Below are positions 24,097 through 32,572 of a stretch of 40,688 bases of DNA, one piece after another. The DNA lies in assembly GCA_964653025.1 (NCBI GenBank), contig CAZZBZ010000025.1:1-40688 (forward strand), written 5' to 3'. How positions within the stretch are numbered: position 1 is the stretch's first letter; every line of letters begins with the position of its first letter. The position numbers and the translations under genes are program-made. Source of the DNA: JABWAM01 sp964653025. GTDB taxonomy: Bacteria; Verrucomicrobiota; Verrucomicrobiia; JABWAM01. The notes beneath the pieces are model-generated. The model made no database searches, was not told the DNA's origin, and was given only the letters and a program-made list of their open reading frames with translations.

Positions 24097-25017
24097 ATGA
24101 AAACCATTTCCCTTCTCGCGGTGCTCTTCCTCGCGTTGGCTCCCTCCTTCGCGCAGGCCGAATCTTCGGATCAGGATAAGCCTGCGATCAAGACGGTGGA
24201 GGGTGGCAGCCTCCTTGGTGGCGAGGATTCCTCCGTCCAAGCCAAGGCACGACCGCTCGGGCTCAACCTCGTGGACAAGGTCAAGTCGGCTGCCTCGGAT
24301 GCCCCGTCCGCGACCTTCCAGAAAGACACGCTCCCCTCGGTTCTCAAACTGCTCGACCAGAAGCTCGGGGAGCGGAAGACCATTACGGACACCTCCAGCA
24401 TGGCGCTGGATCCCTCACAACTACGCCTGGCCACGGACTCGGAAGTCCGCGTGTACTTCATTGGCGAGGGCGCCGGCTATCACAACACCCTTGGCTTCAA
24501 CGTCAATGCCTCCGGCCTGAAGGCGGGCGACCCGAAGCTCATCTTTCCTGATGCCTCGAGCTACACCTCCTGGTTGGATACGGGTGCGAACAGCGGAAAA
24601 TCACCGGACGCGTCGGCCCCGCTCCGCCCGGGTGACTTCGTCAACCTCGGATCGATGTCGGCGGGGTCCACGTTGGATTTCTTCCTCATCTCCGACGGGG
24701 CTTCCAGTGGCAAGAATATCTTCTCCACCACCTCCTCGGCAAACCCCGATCACCTGAACCACGTCGTTGCATTCGCCCTGCAGGACAGCCCCTATCTCAT
24801 CATCAGTTTTGAGGACATGCTGGGGGGAGGCGATCGCGACTACAACGATGTCCTCTTCGCCGTGGACATCGGCAAGGTGAACGTTGCACGGCTGGTCTCG
24901 ACCCCCGAACCCGCGTTGTTCCTCGTGCTGGGCAGCTTCCTCGGCTCGGTCCTGCTCCTCGACTGGCGCCAGCGCCGCACGGTGCGCTTGCCGGCGCCGG
25001 TTCGCGCGCGGTCCTGA
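24097..25017 (+). CDS. DUF4114 domain PEP-CTERM surface protein
   Basis: About 306 residues from the ATG at 24097, which begins a textbook signal peptide (MKTISLLAVLFLALAPSFAQA); the frame upstream contains the promoter and is not coding. The DUF4114 signature, ISFEDMLGGGDRDYNDVLFAV, lies near residue 245 and looks like a calcium-binding Asp-rich loop. The C terminus TPEPALFLVLGSFLGSVLLL followed by DWRQRR is a PEP-CTERM sorting signal. Exosortase would cut at PEP and pass the protein to the surface. It leads the operon containing that exosortase, with the next gene starting 23 bases after its stop, so it is probably the principal client. Confidence 0.88.
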   Translation: MKTISLLAVLFLALAPSFAQAESSDQDKPAIKTVEGGSLLGGEDSSVQAKARPLGLNLVDKVKSAASDAPSATFQKDTLPSVLKLLDQKLGERKTITDTSSMALDPSQLRLATDSEVRVYFIGEGAGYHNTLGFNVNASGLKAGDPKLIFPDASSYTSWLDTGANSGKSPDASAPLRPGDFVNLGSMSAGSTLDFFLISDGASSGKNIFSTTSSANPDHLNHVVAFALQDSPYLIISFEDMLGGGDRDYNDVLFAVDIGKVNVARLVSTPEPALFLVLGSFLGSVLLLDWRQRRTVRLPAPVRARS

Positions 25018-25040
25018 GGCCTGCCCAAACCGTCTCTCCC

Positions 25041-27011
25041 ATGGCCATCTCCATGAGACGAGGGTGGATATTTCTGGCGGGAGCAGCGATCATCCTCTTC
25101 GTGCTCGTCCTGGCCGGTGCGGTGGGCTGGCGACAGCATGCCCTCCGTAAGTCCGAGGAACGGCAGTTCGTCGCAGCGAGCCAGGCGGTTGCCGCGGGGC
25201 GCGGCCTTGACGCCCTCGCAGTTGTCCGCTCCCGCATCGTCTCCTCGAAACCCGCACCCGCACGGGAGCGCGAGTGGCACGCGATCGAGGTCCACGCCCT
25301 CGCCCAGCTCCGCGAGGTTCCGCGCCTCCTGCACTGGTTTGACCGCGAGCCCTCCCTCATCCTCGAGGACGAGGCGGCCTCGCTCCTCGTGGCGCGGGGT
25401 GCGCTCGCCGCCGGGAATCGCCCCGCCTTCGACCAGGTTCGGAACTCCTGGCGCGGGCGCGAAAAGCAGGACTGGCTCTGGTTCGCCCTCGACGCCGACA
25501 CCCTCCTCGCCTCAGGAAAACGTCCGGCCGCACTCGCTCTTCTCCAGTCTCGCACCTTTCCCGGGGAGCGCGATTGCGCACGGCTTCTGAGACTCGCGCT
25601 ACTGAACGCCGCGCAGCCGGCACGCGCCGCCGAATACCTCGACCAGGCCTTTCGCGCCGATCCGAGGAATCCCGACGCGCGCTCGTTCCGTGCCCAGGTC
25701 ATGGAGGCATCCGGCCGCCTCGCCGAGGCGCGCGTCGAGTACGTCGCCGCCCTTGTCGCCACCCCCTCCAACCCGCTCCTGCGCGACCAGCTCGCCGAGT
25801 TCTACCGTAGAAACGGAAACCTGGACCTCGCCCTGCGGACCTGGGCCGAAGGGCTCGCGCCGGGCACTCCCGATTTCCTGTGGACAAAGTTCCTTTTTTG
25901 GTCCCGCGTCTTCCGCCCGGTCAACGGACCCGTTCGGAGCGGGACGGCCGCTGGCCCGCTCGCTTCGTTCGTGGTCTATCTCGGTGGGCTGCCACCGGGG
26001 CGGTTCTGGGACGACGCCCTTTTCGATGCGAAGGTGGAGTCGCGCCAGGTAATACGAGATCGCGAGGAGGCATACTGGCTGCGCCTTCTCCAGATGATCC
26101 ACGACGGGAATGAGAAGGAGGCCCTCGAATGGATGAAACTCCGTCGCTCCCGCGGTCGTTCATGGAACCCTGGTCTCGAACGGGCGCTCTACCAGATCCT
26201 CTGTTTCCGAAGAAAACCCGCTCTCTCGCTTGCGGGGGAGGGGGAGTTGGCGACCGCCCCCCCCGTCCGCGGGCGGCATGCCTTCTTCGAGCAACTCGAC
26301 AAGGCTTGGAACTCCGCGCATGAGGCGCGCGTCGCCCCTTCGCTCTCGCCCGAACTCCGGGGGGCGGTCTCGGACACCACGGTTTTCGCCGCGGCCTGCA
26401 TGGCGGGCGGCTGGATCGAGGCCGCACTCGCCCTCTGGCCGGGCAACTTCACCGACGCCCCGTCTCCGGACTGGGTCGCCTTCGGCATGGCGCAGTGCCT
26501 CCGCGAGAACCGCGGGCGTCCCGCGGCGCTCGCCTTCCTCGCGAAGCAGCCCTCCGTCCCCGTCCTCCAACTCCTCGAAGGAGAACTTCTCCTCGTCGAG
26601 GGGCGGACCGACGAGGGCATCACGAAGCTCCGTCCTCTCTCCTCGCAAGCTTCCGATGCTGGCTATCGCGCCGCATGGCTCCTCGCCGCGCTCGCGATGG
26701 ACAAGGGGCGCCCCGTCGCCGCGCGGGAATGGGTGCGCGGCCACCCCACGCTCGCTGCTTCTGTCACGGGTCGCGAAATCCTCGCGCGCGCCGCGCTGGC
26801 CGAGGGCGACGAGGCCGGGGCCCTGCGCGCCTACAACTCGCTCCGCAGGGAGTCGGTCGAGGCGCGGATGTTCCTCGCCCGCCGCGCCTTCGCCGCAAAG
26901 GACTGGAAGGAGGCGCGCCTCCTCACAACGGAACTGCTCCGCGAGATGCCCGACGAGTTGATCCTTCGTGCCAACCTTGAAGCGATCCGCGCCGCGGAAG
27001 GCACGCGATGA
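25041..27011 (+). CDS. Membrane-anchored TPR-like protein of the exosortase operon
   Basis: A 656-residue protein with one N-terminal membrane segment (GWIFLAGAAIILFVLVLAGAVGW, about 8-30) and a long periplasmic helical-repeat region. TPR-like units are clearest at about 190-290 (YLDQAFRADPRNPDARSFRA, LAEFYRRNGNLDLALRTWAE) and again at about 500-650. No enzymatic motif. It sits between the sorted substrate and the exosortase and its stop overlaps the exosortase ATG (27008-27011), so it likely scaffolds or delivers substrates to the sorting machinery. Role by context only. Confidence 0.78.
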   Translation: MAISMRRGWIFLAGAAIILFVLVLAGAVGWRQHALRKSEERQFVAASQAVAAGRGLDALAVVRSRIVSSKPAPAREREWHAIEVHALAQLREVPRLLHWFDREPSLILEDEAASLLVARGALAAGNRPAFDQVRNSWRGREKQDWLWFALDADTLLASGKRPAALALLQSRTFPGERDCARLLRLALLNAAQPARAAEYLDQAFRADPRNPDARSFRAQVMEASGRLAEARVEYVAALVATPSNPLLRDQLAEFYRRNGNLDLALRTWAEGLAPGTPDFLWTKFLFWSRVFRPVNGPVRSGTAAGPLASFVVYLGGLPPGRFWDDALFDAKVESRQVIRDREEAYWLRLLQMIHDGNEKEALEWMKLRRSRGRSWNPGLERALYQILCFRRKPALSLAGEGELATAPPVRGRHAFFEQLDKAWNSAHEARVAPSLSPELRGAVSDTTVFAAACMAGGWIEAALALWPGNFTDAPSPDWVAFGMAQCLRENRGRPAALAFLAKQPSVPVLQLLEGELLLVEGRTDEGITKLRPLSSQASDAGYRAAWLLAALAMDKGRPVAAREWVRGHPTLAASVTGREILARAALAEGDEAGALRAYNSLRRESVEARMFLARRAFAAKDWKEARLLTTELLREMPDELILRANLEAIRAAEGTR

Positions 27012-27811
27012 ACCGGCGTGACACCGCATTTCTCGGGGTGCTCGCGCTGCTGGCGCTCCACCTCTGGCTGCGCGATCGCGCGTGGATGTCGAGCCCCAGC
27101 GACGCCCTGGCCCTCCTCTCCGCTCTCCCGCTCTTCGCCTGGCTCGGACGTCCCTGGTGCTGGCGCCCCGAAAACGGACCCCTTCACCGCGGGTTGCTCT
27201 TCGCCGGGATCACCCTTTATCTCGCGGGAGTTGCGTTCGATAGTGCGCTCGCGCTGGCTACGGCGTGGACGGCGCTCCTCTGGTCGTGGCTCTCTTCCCG
27301 TCTGGAGAAAGGGAGCCTGCCCTACGCGCGACGGCTCCTTGTTTTACCGTGGCTGGCGTTCCCCTGGCTACTCCTCGAGGGAGGCCTCATCGGCTGGGGG
27401 TTTCGCCTTTCGGCGGCCTGGGTCGCCGGCCACGTCTTTGCGGGGGCGGGCTTTCCCGTTTCCCGCGAGGGAACACTTCTCACCGTGGCAGGAATTCCCC
27501 TCGCCGTGGACGCCGCCTGCGCCGGGCTGAATATCCTCCAGGCGATGGGAATTGCGGGCGGCGCGACCGCCTGCCTCATGCTTCGCGGGCGACGCGGTTA
27601 TCTCGTCGCCCTCCTCATGCTCCCCGCGCTCGCATGGCTCGCGAACACGTTGCGCGTCGTCATGCTCGGCGCGGCGGCGCTCGCCGCCGGATCGGACTTC
27701 GCGAGCGGGCTCTTCCACCAGTGGGGCGGGCTTTCGGTGCTCGTTCTTATGTTCGCTCTTTGTGTGGGCGCATTCGCTCTCCAACGCCAAATCCTTGCCC
27801 CGACCCCGTGA
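27008..27811 (+). CDS. Exosortase
   Basis: A 267-residue integral membrane protein with about eight hydrophobic segments. The exosortase/archaeosortase catalytic residues are in place: Cys171 in DAACAGLNILQAM, Arg206 in LANTLRVVML, and His237 in LFHQWGG. The enzyme is proposed to cleave PEP-CTERM tails and transfer the protein to a cell-surface acceptor. It is translationally coupled upstream (ATGA) and downstream (GTGA) to its neighbours. The subtype cannot be settled by eye. Likely clients in the window are the DUF4114 protein just upstream and the subtilase at 1.2-2.6 kb. Confidence 0.9.
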   Translation: MNRRDTAFLGVLALLALHLWLRDRAWMSSPSDALALLSALPLFAWLGRPWCWRPENGPLHRGLLFAGITLYLAGVAFDSALALATAWTALLWSWLSSRLEKGSLPYARRLLVLPWLAFPWLLLEGGLIGWGFRLSAAWVAGHVFAGAGFPVSREGTLLTVAGIPLAVDAACAGLNILQAMGIAGGATACLMLRGRRGYLVALLMLPALAWLANTLRVVMLGAAALAAGSDFASGLFHQWGGLSVLVLMFALCVGAFALQRQILAPTP

Positions 27812-28278
27812 ACTCATCTCGCCCTTCCCTCCTGCCGTCCATGGCGGTTCTCGCGTTTGCGGCCATAGCCGCGCGCGACCTGCCCGCGACCTGGCTCCAC
27901 TCGCCCTACGACCGCCTTGGCTGGCTGGCCTTCCTCCTCTGGCTCACGCCTCTGGTCGCGCGGGTCTTCCCCGGAGGCGGACGGGCGCGGGAGGAGCCCT
28001 CTCTGGGCGTTGCAATCGCCGGCCTCGTGTTTGTTGTTTTCGGGATGATGGGTGCACTCAACGCGGCGAAACACGCGGGGCTCGCACTTGCGTTCGCCGC
28101 CTTCCTGCCCGCACCGCAACGCTGGACGTGGCTCGTCGCCTCGGTTGCGTGGATGCCTTCCCTCGGCTGGCTTGCAAGCCATGGTGCCGGAGAAACCACC
28201 ACGGTCGTTTTCCGCCTTGTTTTTGCGGCAGCCGGTGCCGCCGGAGCATGGGTCTTTCCGAAGAGGGAGGCCGCATGA
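27808..28278 (+). CDS. Small exosortase-associated membrane protein
   Basis: A 156-residue protein from a GTG overlapping the exosortase stop (27808-27811); an ATG at 27841 is the alternative start. It has four or five hydrophobic segments, including LGWLAFLLWLTPLVARVF, LGVAIAGLVFVVFGMMGAL and VFRLVFAAAGAAGAWVF. No known family recognised. Sandwiched with overlaps between exosortase and the EpsI-like gene, it is probably an integral part of the sorting apparatus or its acceptor-handling branch. Confidence 0.72.
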   Translation: MNSSRPSLLPSMAVLAFAAIAARDLPATWLHSPYDRLGWLAFLLWLTPLVARVFPGGGRAREEPSLGVAIAGLVFVVFGMMGALNAAKHAGLALAFAAFLPAPQRWTWLVASVAWMPSLGWLASHGAGETTTVVFRLVFAAAGAAGAWVFPKREAA

Positions 28279-28862
28279 TTCCTGCTCGTCGCGTGGCGCT
28301 ATGGGCCGGCCTTGTCGCCGCCGCGACGGCGGGAGTCGCCTGGGAGACCGTCCCCCTGCGCGACGCGCAGGCCCGCCTCGACGCCCTGCCTTCCCGCGGA
28401 ATCGCCTTCGCGAGCCAGGAGATTCCTCCCGGTGCTGTCGAGAAGAAGATCTACGGGGACGCCCGCGTCGTGAAGCGGCTCTATATCGCCGGGCGCCTGC
28501 GTTTTGCGGTGACTCTCGTGGACGGCACGCATAATCGCCACGCGGTGCACGACCCGCTCTACTGTTTTCGCGGTGCGGGATGGGCGGTGCTCGGGGAGGT
28601 GCGGGTCCCGCTGCCCGGAGGCGAGGGGAAACTCGTGCGTCTGGGGCGAAACGGGGAAACCGCCGAGGCGCTCGTGTGGTTTACCGACGGCCGTCGTCGC
28701 CACGCCTCGGCGCTGCGCTACTGGGGGGAGACCACCCTGCGAAGACTTACTCTCGGCGCAAGCGGGAAGGAACCCGTGCTCATTGTGATCCAACCCGTAG
28801 GGGCCGCGTCGCTCGACGCGCATACCCTCCTGGAGTTCGTCCCCTCCCTCGCCGAACTCTGA
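28275..28862 (+). CDS. EpsI-like exosortase-associated protein
   Basis: A 195-residue protein with an N-terminal signal/anchor (VALWAGLVAAATAGVAW) and a soluble periplasmic domain. The region VKRLYIAGRLRFAVTLVDG, then HDPLYCFRGAGWAVLGE, matches the EpsI/exosortase C-terminal domain pattern in which an H-x-P-x-x-C-x-x-G-x-G-W motif is conserved. EpsI-type domains accompany exosortases, as separate proteins or fused to them, and are thought to help polysaccharide assembly or substrate acceptance. Overlaps the previous stop by ATGA (28275-28278) and closes the five-gene operon. Confidence 0.78.
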   Translation: MIPARRVALWAGLVAAATAGVAWETVPLRDAQARLDALPSRGIAFASQEIPPGAVEKKIYGDARVVKRLYIAGRLRFAVTLVDGTHNRHAVHDPLYCFRGAGWAVLGEVRVPLPGGEGKLVRLGRNGETAEALVWFTDGRRRHASALRYWGETTLRRLTLGASGKEPVLIVIQPVGAASLDAHTLLEFVPSLAEL

Positions 28863-28883
28863 CGCGTCCCAAGGGCCGCCACA

Positions 28884-28913
28884 GTCGGGGGCGGCGGTGC
28901 CGCAAACCCCGAC
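28884..28913. terminator. Nested hairpin after the exosortase operon
   Basis: GTCGGGG (28884-28890) pairs with CCCCGAC (28907-28913) and encloses GCGGC-GGT-GCCGC. It begins 22 bases after the EpsI-like stop and precedes recQ. No T-run follows; it may act as a terminator or belong to the short-loop hairpin class. Confidence 0.45.
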
Positions 28914-28994
28914 AGAACTGCCATGCGTCCCCCTCTGCGACTCGACCTTAAATGTCGTCTCGGGTTGATGACTCTTCCGGGCTAAAGTCCGCCG

Positions 28995-31112
28995 ATGCCT
29001 GACGCGACCACCGCCCAGCAGCTTCTCCATCGGCACTTCGGATTCCGTGAGTTTCTCGAAGGGCAGGAGCTCGTGGTTTCCGCCATTCTCCAAGGGGAGG
29101 ATGTGGTGGTCGTCATGCCCACGGGAGGCGGCAAGTCCCTGTGTTACCAGCTCCCCGCCATGATCCTGGAAGGCATCACGGTCGTGGTCTCCCCGCTCAT
29201 CGCCCTGATGAAGGACCAGGTGGACGGCCTGGTGGCGAAGAAAATTCCGGCCACCTTCATCAACTCCTCCCTGTCCCCATCGGAAGTGGACCAGCGGATT
29301 GACGACATGAAGCTCGGTAAGTACCGCCTGCTTTACGTCGCGCCCGAACGTTTTAAGAGCGATCGGTTCATTCGCGCGCTCGCGCCACTCTCCATCGCGT
29401 TGTTTGCCATCGACGAGGCGCATTGCATCTCGCAATGGGGCCACGACTTCCGACCCGATTATCTCCGTCTGAAGCACGCGCTCAAGGATCTCGGCCAGCC
29501 CCCCGTCGCCGCCCTCACCGCAACCGCCACGCCGGAGGTGCGCGAGGACATCATCGCCCAGCTCAGCCTCGGCCAATCCGGCCGCAAGGTACCCCAGGTG
29601 TTCGTTTCCGGGTTCGCCCGTCACAACCTGACGCTCGCCGTCACCCACACGAAAAATCAGTCGGACAAGTTGGCCCGCATCGCGGAGTTCATCCGTCAAC
29701 TCAAGACCGGCATCGTCTATTGCGCGACCCGCAAGAACGTGGAAAAGGTGGCGGCGCATCTCGCCGCGTCGCGCGTGCGCGCCGTCGCCTACCACGCGGG
29801 CATGACGGATGTTCAGCGGAGCCGCGCCCAGGACAAGTTCATGAAGGGCGAATGCCCCGTGGCCGTCGCCACCAACGCGTTTGGCATGGGGATTGACCGG
29901 TCCGACCTTCGCTTTGTCCTCCACTACGATATTCCCGGAAGTCTCGAGGCTTATTACCAGGAAGCGGGGCGCGCCGGGCGCGACGGCGAACCCTCCCGCT
30001 GCGAAATGCTGTTCAACTACGCCGACGTGCGCACCCAGGAGTTTTTTATCGAGGGTGCCAACCCCACGAGGGAGATCATCGCCGGGCTGTATTCCGCCCT
30101 CCGCCGAATCTGCAGGCAGGGCCCCGTGGAAATGCCGATTTCGGAGATTGCCGAGCAGGTGACGGAGGCAAAAAACGAAATGGCCGTCGGCTCCGCCCTT
30201 TATCTGCTCCAGCGCAGCGGTTTCCTCGCGCGCGACTACCGCCAGGGCAGCCGCACCTACACCACGCGGCTCGTGGAGCCCGTGAAAACCTTCGACGACC
30301 TGAACATTGATTTTGAAAAACTGGATGCCAAGCGCGAGCGCGATTTTGGAAAGTTGCGGCGCACGATCCAGTACGCGGGCCACCATGGATGCCGCCACGA
30401 ATTCATCCTCCAGTACTTCGGCGACGTCGAGGTGCCCAAGGGGTGCGCCATCTGCGACAACTGCCTCGCCCAGACCCGAACCGAAGCCCGCCTCCCCACG
30501 GAGGAGGAAACGGTCATCCTTCAAAAGGCGCTCAGTTGCGTCGCCCGCGTCAACGGACGCTTCGGACGCGGACGCATCGCGCAGGCGTTGGCCGGCTCCC
30601 GGTCGAAGGAGGTGATGGATGCGGGACTGGACCAACTCTCCACGTACGGCCAACTCCGCCAGTTCGGCCCTGACTTCGTGTGGAACCTCCTGGAGATGCT
30701 GATCCAGTCCGGCTGCATCGAGGTCGGCCATGGGGAATACCCCACCCTCACCCTCACCGAACTCGGCGGTGCCGTGATGCGCCGCCAGAAAACCATTTCG
30801 ATCGTCATGCCCGCGGTTGAAGTCTCCAAGACCTCCCGCCCCTCCCGAAAAAAATCCGCGCGCGTTTCCGTGACGGAGGCGATGGAAGAACCGTGCGACC
30901 CGAAGCTGTTCGAGGCGCTCCGCCAGTGGCGTCGCGACAAAGCTGCCGCAATGGGCAACGTCCCCGCCTACGTCATCTACCCCGACCGAACCCTGAGGGA
31001 CCTCTCTCTCAAAAAGCCAAAGACCGAGGAGGAACTCCTGGAGGTCCGGGGCATCGGTCCCGCGAAAGCCGCGAAGTTCGGTGCCGAAACCCTGGCGATT
31101 ATCCGCGGCTGA
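28995..31112 (+). CDS. recQ: ATP-dependent DNA helicase RecQ
   Basis: A 705-residue superfamily 2 helicase for recombination and fork repair. Motif I MPTGGGKSLCYQLPA, motif II AIDEAHCISQWGHDFRPDY, motif III ALTATATPEVR, motif V ATNAFGMGIDRSDLRFVLHY and motif VI YYQEAGRAGRDGEPS are intact. The zinc-binding part is C-R-H then CAICDNC (four cysteines), followed by a winged-helix region and a C-terminal HRDC domain (about 635-705, LEVRGIGPAKAAKFG). Length is typical for an HRDC-bearing RecQ with a basic linker (SKTSRPSRKKSARVS). Its 3' end overlaps that of carA by 14 bases. Confidence 0.95.
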   Translation: MPDATTAQQLLHRHFGFREFLEGQELVVSAILQGEDVVVVMPTGGGKSLCYQLPAMILEGITVVVSPLIALMKDQVDGLVAKKIPATFINSSLSPSEVDQRIDDMKLGKYRLLYVAPERFKSDRFIRALAPLSIALFAIDEAHCISQWGHDFRPDYLRLKHALKDLGQPPVAALTATATPEVREDIIAQLSLGQSGRKVPQVFVSGFARHNLTLAVTHTKNQSDKLARIAEFIRQLKTGIVYCATRKNVEKVAAHLAASRVRAVAYHAGMTDVQRSRAQDKFMKGECPVAVATNAFGMGIDRSDLRFVLHYDIPGSLEAYYQEAGRAGRDGEPSRCEMLFNYADVRTQEFFIEGANPTREIIAGLYSALRRICRQGPVEMPISEIAEQVTEAKNEMAVGSALYLLQRSGFLARDYRQGSRTYTTRLVEPVKTFDDLNIDFEKLDAKRERDFGKLRRTIQYAGHHGCRHEFILQYFGDVEVPKGCAICDNCLAQTRTEARLPTEEETVILQKALSCVARVNGRFGRGRIAQALAGSRSKEVMDAGLDQLSTYGQLRQFGPDFVWNLLEMLIQSGCIEVGHGEYPTLTLTELGGAVMRRQKTISIVMPAVEVSKTSRPSRKKSARVSVTEAMEEPCDPKLFEALRQWRRDKAAAMGNVPAYVIYPDRTLRDLSLKKPKTEEELLEVRGIGPAKAAKFGAETLAIIRG

Positions 31113-32295
31113 TGAGTTCCGAGAAGTGATCGAAGAGGGACGTTGCGTCGTGCGGCCCCGGCGAAGCCTCGGGGTGATACTGGACGCAAAAGACAGGCAG
31201 GCTCTTATGGCGAAGCCCTTCGCAGGTCTGGTCGTTGAGGTTGATCTCCGTCTGCTCAACCTCTTTCGGAAGGGTCTTCGGGTCCACGGCGAATCCGTGG
31301 TTTTGTGAGGTGATCGAGATCTTCCCCGTCGCGGTGTTCTTCACCGGCTGGTTTCCCCCGCGGTGGCCGAACTTGAGCTTGAAGGTCTTCGCCCCGAAGG
31401 CGAGGCCGAGGATCTGGTGACCGAGACAGATGCCGAAGATCGGCTTTTTTCCGAGCAGGCCGCGCACCGCGCGCGCCGCGTAGTCGAGCGCCGACGGGTC
31501 CCCGGGGCCGTTCGAGAGGAAGATCCCGTCCGGATTGAGCTTCAACACCTCCTCGGCGGACGTCGAGGCCGGTACCACGCGGATCTGGAACCCCTTTTGT
31601 CGGAGACGGCGCAGGATGTTGTGCTTGATCCCAAAATCGTAGGCCACGATCCGGTGGCGGATGGTCGGCAGCGAGCGCCGGTACGGGTCGCCGAGCGTGG
31701 CGGTCTCCTCGATGTCGCTGACGGGCGCCCCACCCACGGCGTTCGAGGTCCCCGGAATCCGCCAGCGTCGACTCAGCAAACCATCCGGGTCCCAGTCATA
31801 GGCGGACGGGCAGGTGACCTCCTTCACATAGTCCACGCCGATCAGCCCCGGCCACTTCTTCGCACGGTCCACGGCGGCCTGGTCGCTCATCGCCTCGGTG
31901 GTGAGGATCCCCTTCATCGAGCCAAGGCTCCGCAGCCTCTTGGTGAGGGCCCGCGTGTCGATCCCCTGGATACCGGGGATGCCATTGCGTTGGAGGTAGT
32001 CGTCGAGCGACATCTCGGAACGCCAACTCGAGACGACCGGCGAGAGCTCGCGCACCACAAAACCCGAGGCGTGCGGGCGGGAGCTTTCCGCGTCGAGGGC
32101 GTTGATCCCGTAGTTCCCGATCTGCGGATAGGTCATCGTGACGATCTGGGCCTTGTACGATGGATCGGTGAGGATCTCCTGGTAGCCCGTCATCGAGGTA
32201 TTGAAGACCACCTCGCCGAGCACGCTCCCCTTCGCGCCAAAGGCGGTTCCCCGGTAAACCGTTCCGTCTTCAAGGGCCAGGATCGCGTCGCTCAT
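31099..32295 (-). CDS. carA: Carbamoyl-phosphate synthase small subunit
   Basis: A 398-residue glutaminase subunit that feeds ammonia to CarB for pyrimidine and arginine synthesis. N-terminal domain LALEDGTVYRGTAFGAKG and NTSMTGYQEILTDPSY are highly conserved; the class I amidotransferase domain has FLSNGPGDPSAL, GICLGHQILGLAFG with the nucleophile Cys, and QYHPEASPGPHD with the His-Glu pair. The ATG at 32295 fits the family; ten further in-frame residues upstream are not conserved. carB is not in the window. About 30 residues near position 180-205 (LLSRRWRIPGTSNAVGGAPV) look like an insertion. Confidence 0.95.
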   Translation of the reverse strand: MSDAILALEDGTVYRGTAFGAKGSVLGEVVFNTSMTGYQEILTDPSYKAQIVTMTYPQIGNYGINALDAESSRPHASGFVVRELSPVVSSWRSEMSLDDYLQRNGIPGIQGIDTRALTKRLRSLGSMKGILTTEAMSDQAAVDRAKKWPGLIGVDYVKEVTCPSAYDWDPDGLLSRRWRIPGTSNAVGGAPVSDIEETATLGDPYRRSLPTIRHRIVAYDFGIKHNILRRLRQKGFQIRVVPASTSAEEVLKLNPDGIFLSNGPGDPSALDYAARAVRGLLGKKPIFGICLGHQILGLAFGAKTFKLKFGHRGGNQPVKNTATGKISITSQNHGFAVDPKTLPKEVEQTEINLNDQTCEGLRHKSLPVFCVQYHPEASPGPHDATSLFDHFSELISRG

Positions 32296-32358
32296 GCCGC
32301 GCGGGAATCTAGCAGAGAGGACCAAGGGCCGTCAAAGAGGCAAAGCGAATCCAAATAA

Positions 32359-32530
32359 GAAGCCACAGATGAAACACGGATGGCAAAGGATGAATGCCAG
32401 GTCCGCTACACGGACCTGGCATGCCTCAACCAAAAAACGTCATCATCTTTCCGCAAAAGATGCGCCGATTCCGTGTAGCGGAATCGGCGATTTCCTGATC
32501 CGTGTCCATCCGTGTTTAATCCGTGGCTTC
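32359..32530. repeat. Dispersed inverted-repeat element with two internal hairpins
   Basis: Arms 32359-32383 and 32506-32530 are 25-base reverse complements with two mismatches (consensus right arm CCATCCGTGTTTAATCCGTG plus GCTTC). Inside are two perfect hairpins: 32394-32422 (12-bp stem ATGCCAGGTCCG, loop CTACA) and 32463-32489 (11-bp stem CGCCGATTCCG, loop TGTAG). The loops are complementary to each other. The second hairpin and right arm recur at 14206-14274. The element fills most of the 277-base gap between hisC and carA. Confidence 0.9.
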
Positions 32531-32572
32531 TCCCCCCACCTTCTAACCCGGACACGCCCGTAAAGGGCGCAG

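Noticed and set aside
31099..31112. Overlap of recQ and carA 3' ends as a frameshift or assembly error
   Set aside because: Both proteins end at normal family positions; a 14-base convergent overlap is ordinary in a compact genome.
28299..31259. A 986-codon open frame on the minus strand
   Set aside because: It lies antisense to recQ and the EpsI-like gene, both with intact family motifs. The translation has no recognisable motif; the frame stays open because of high G+C third positions.
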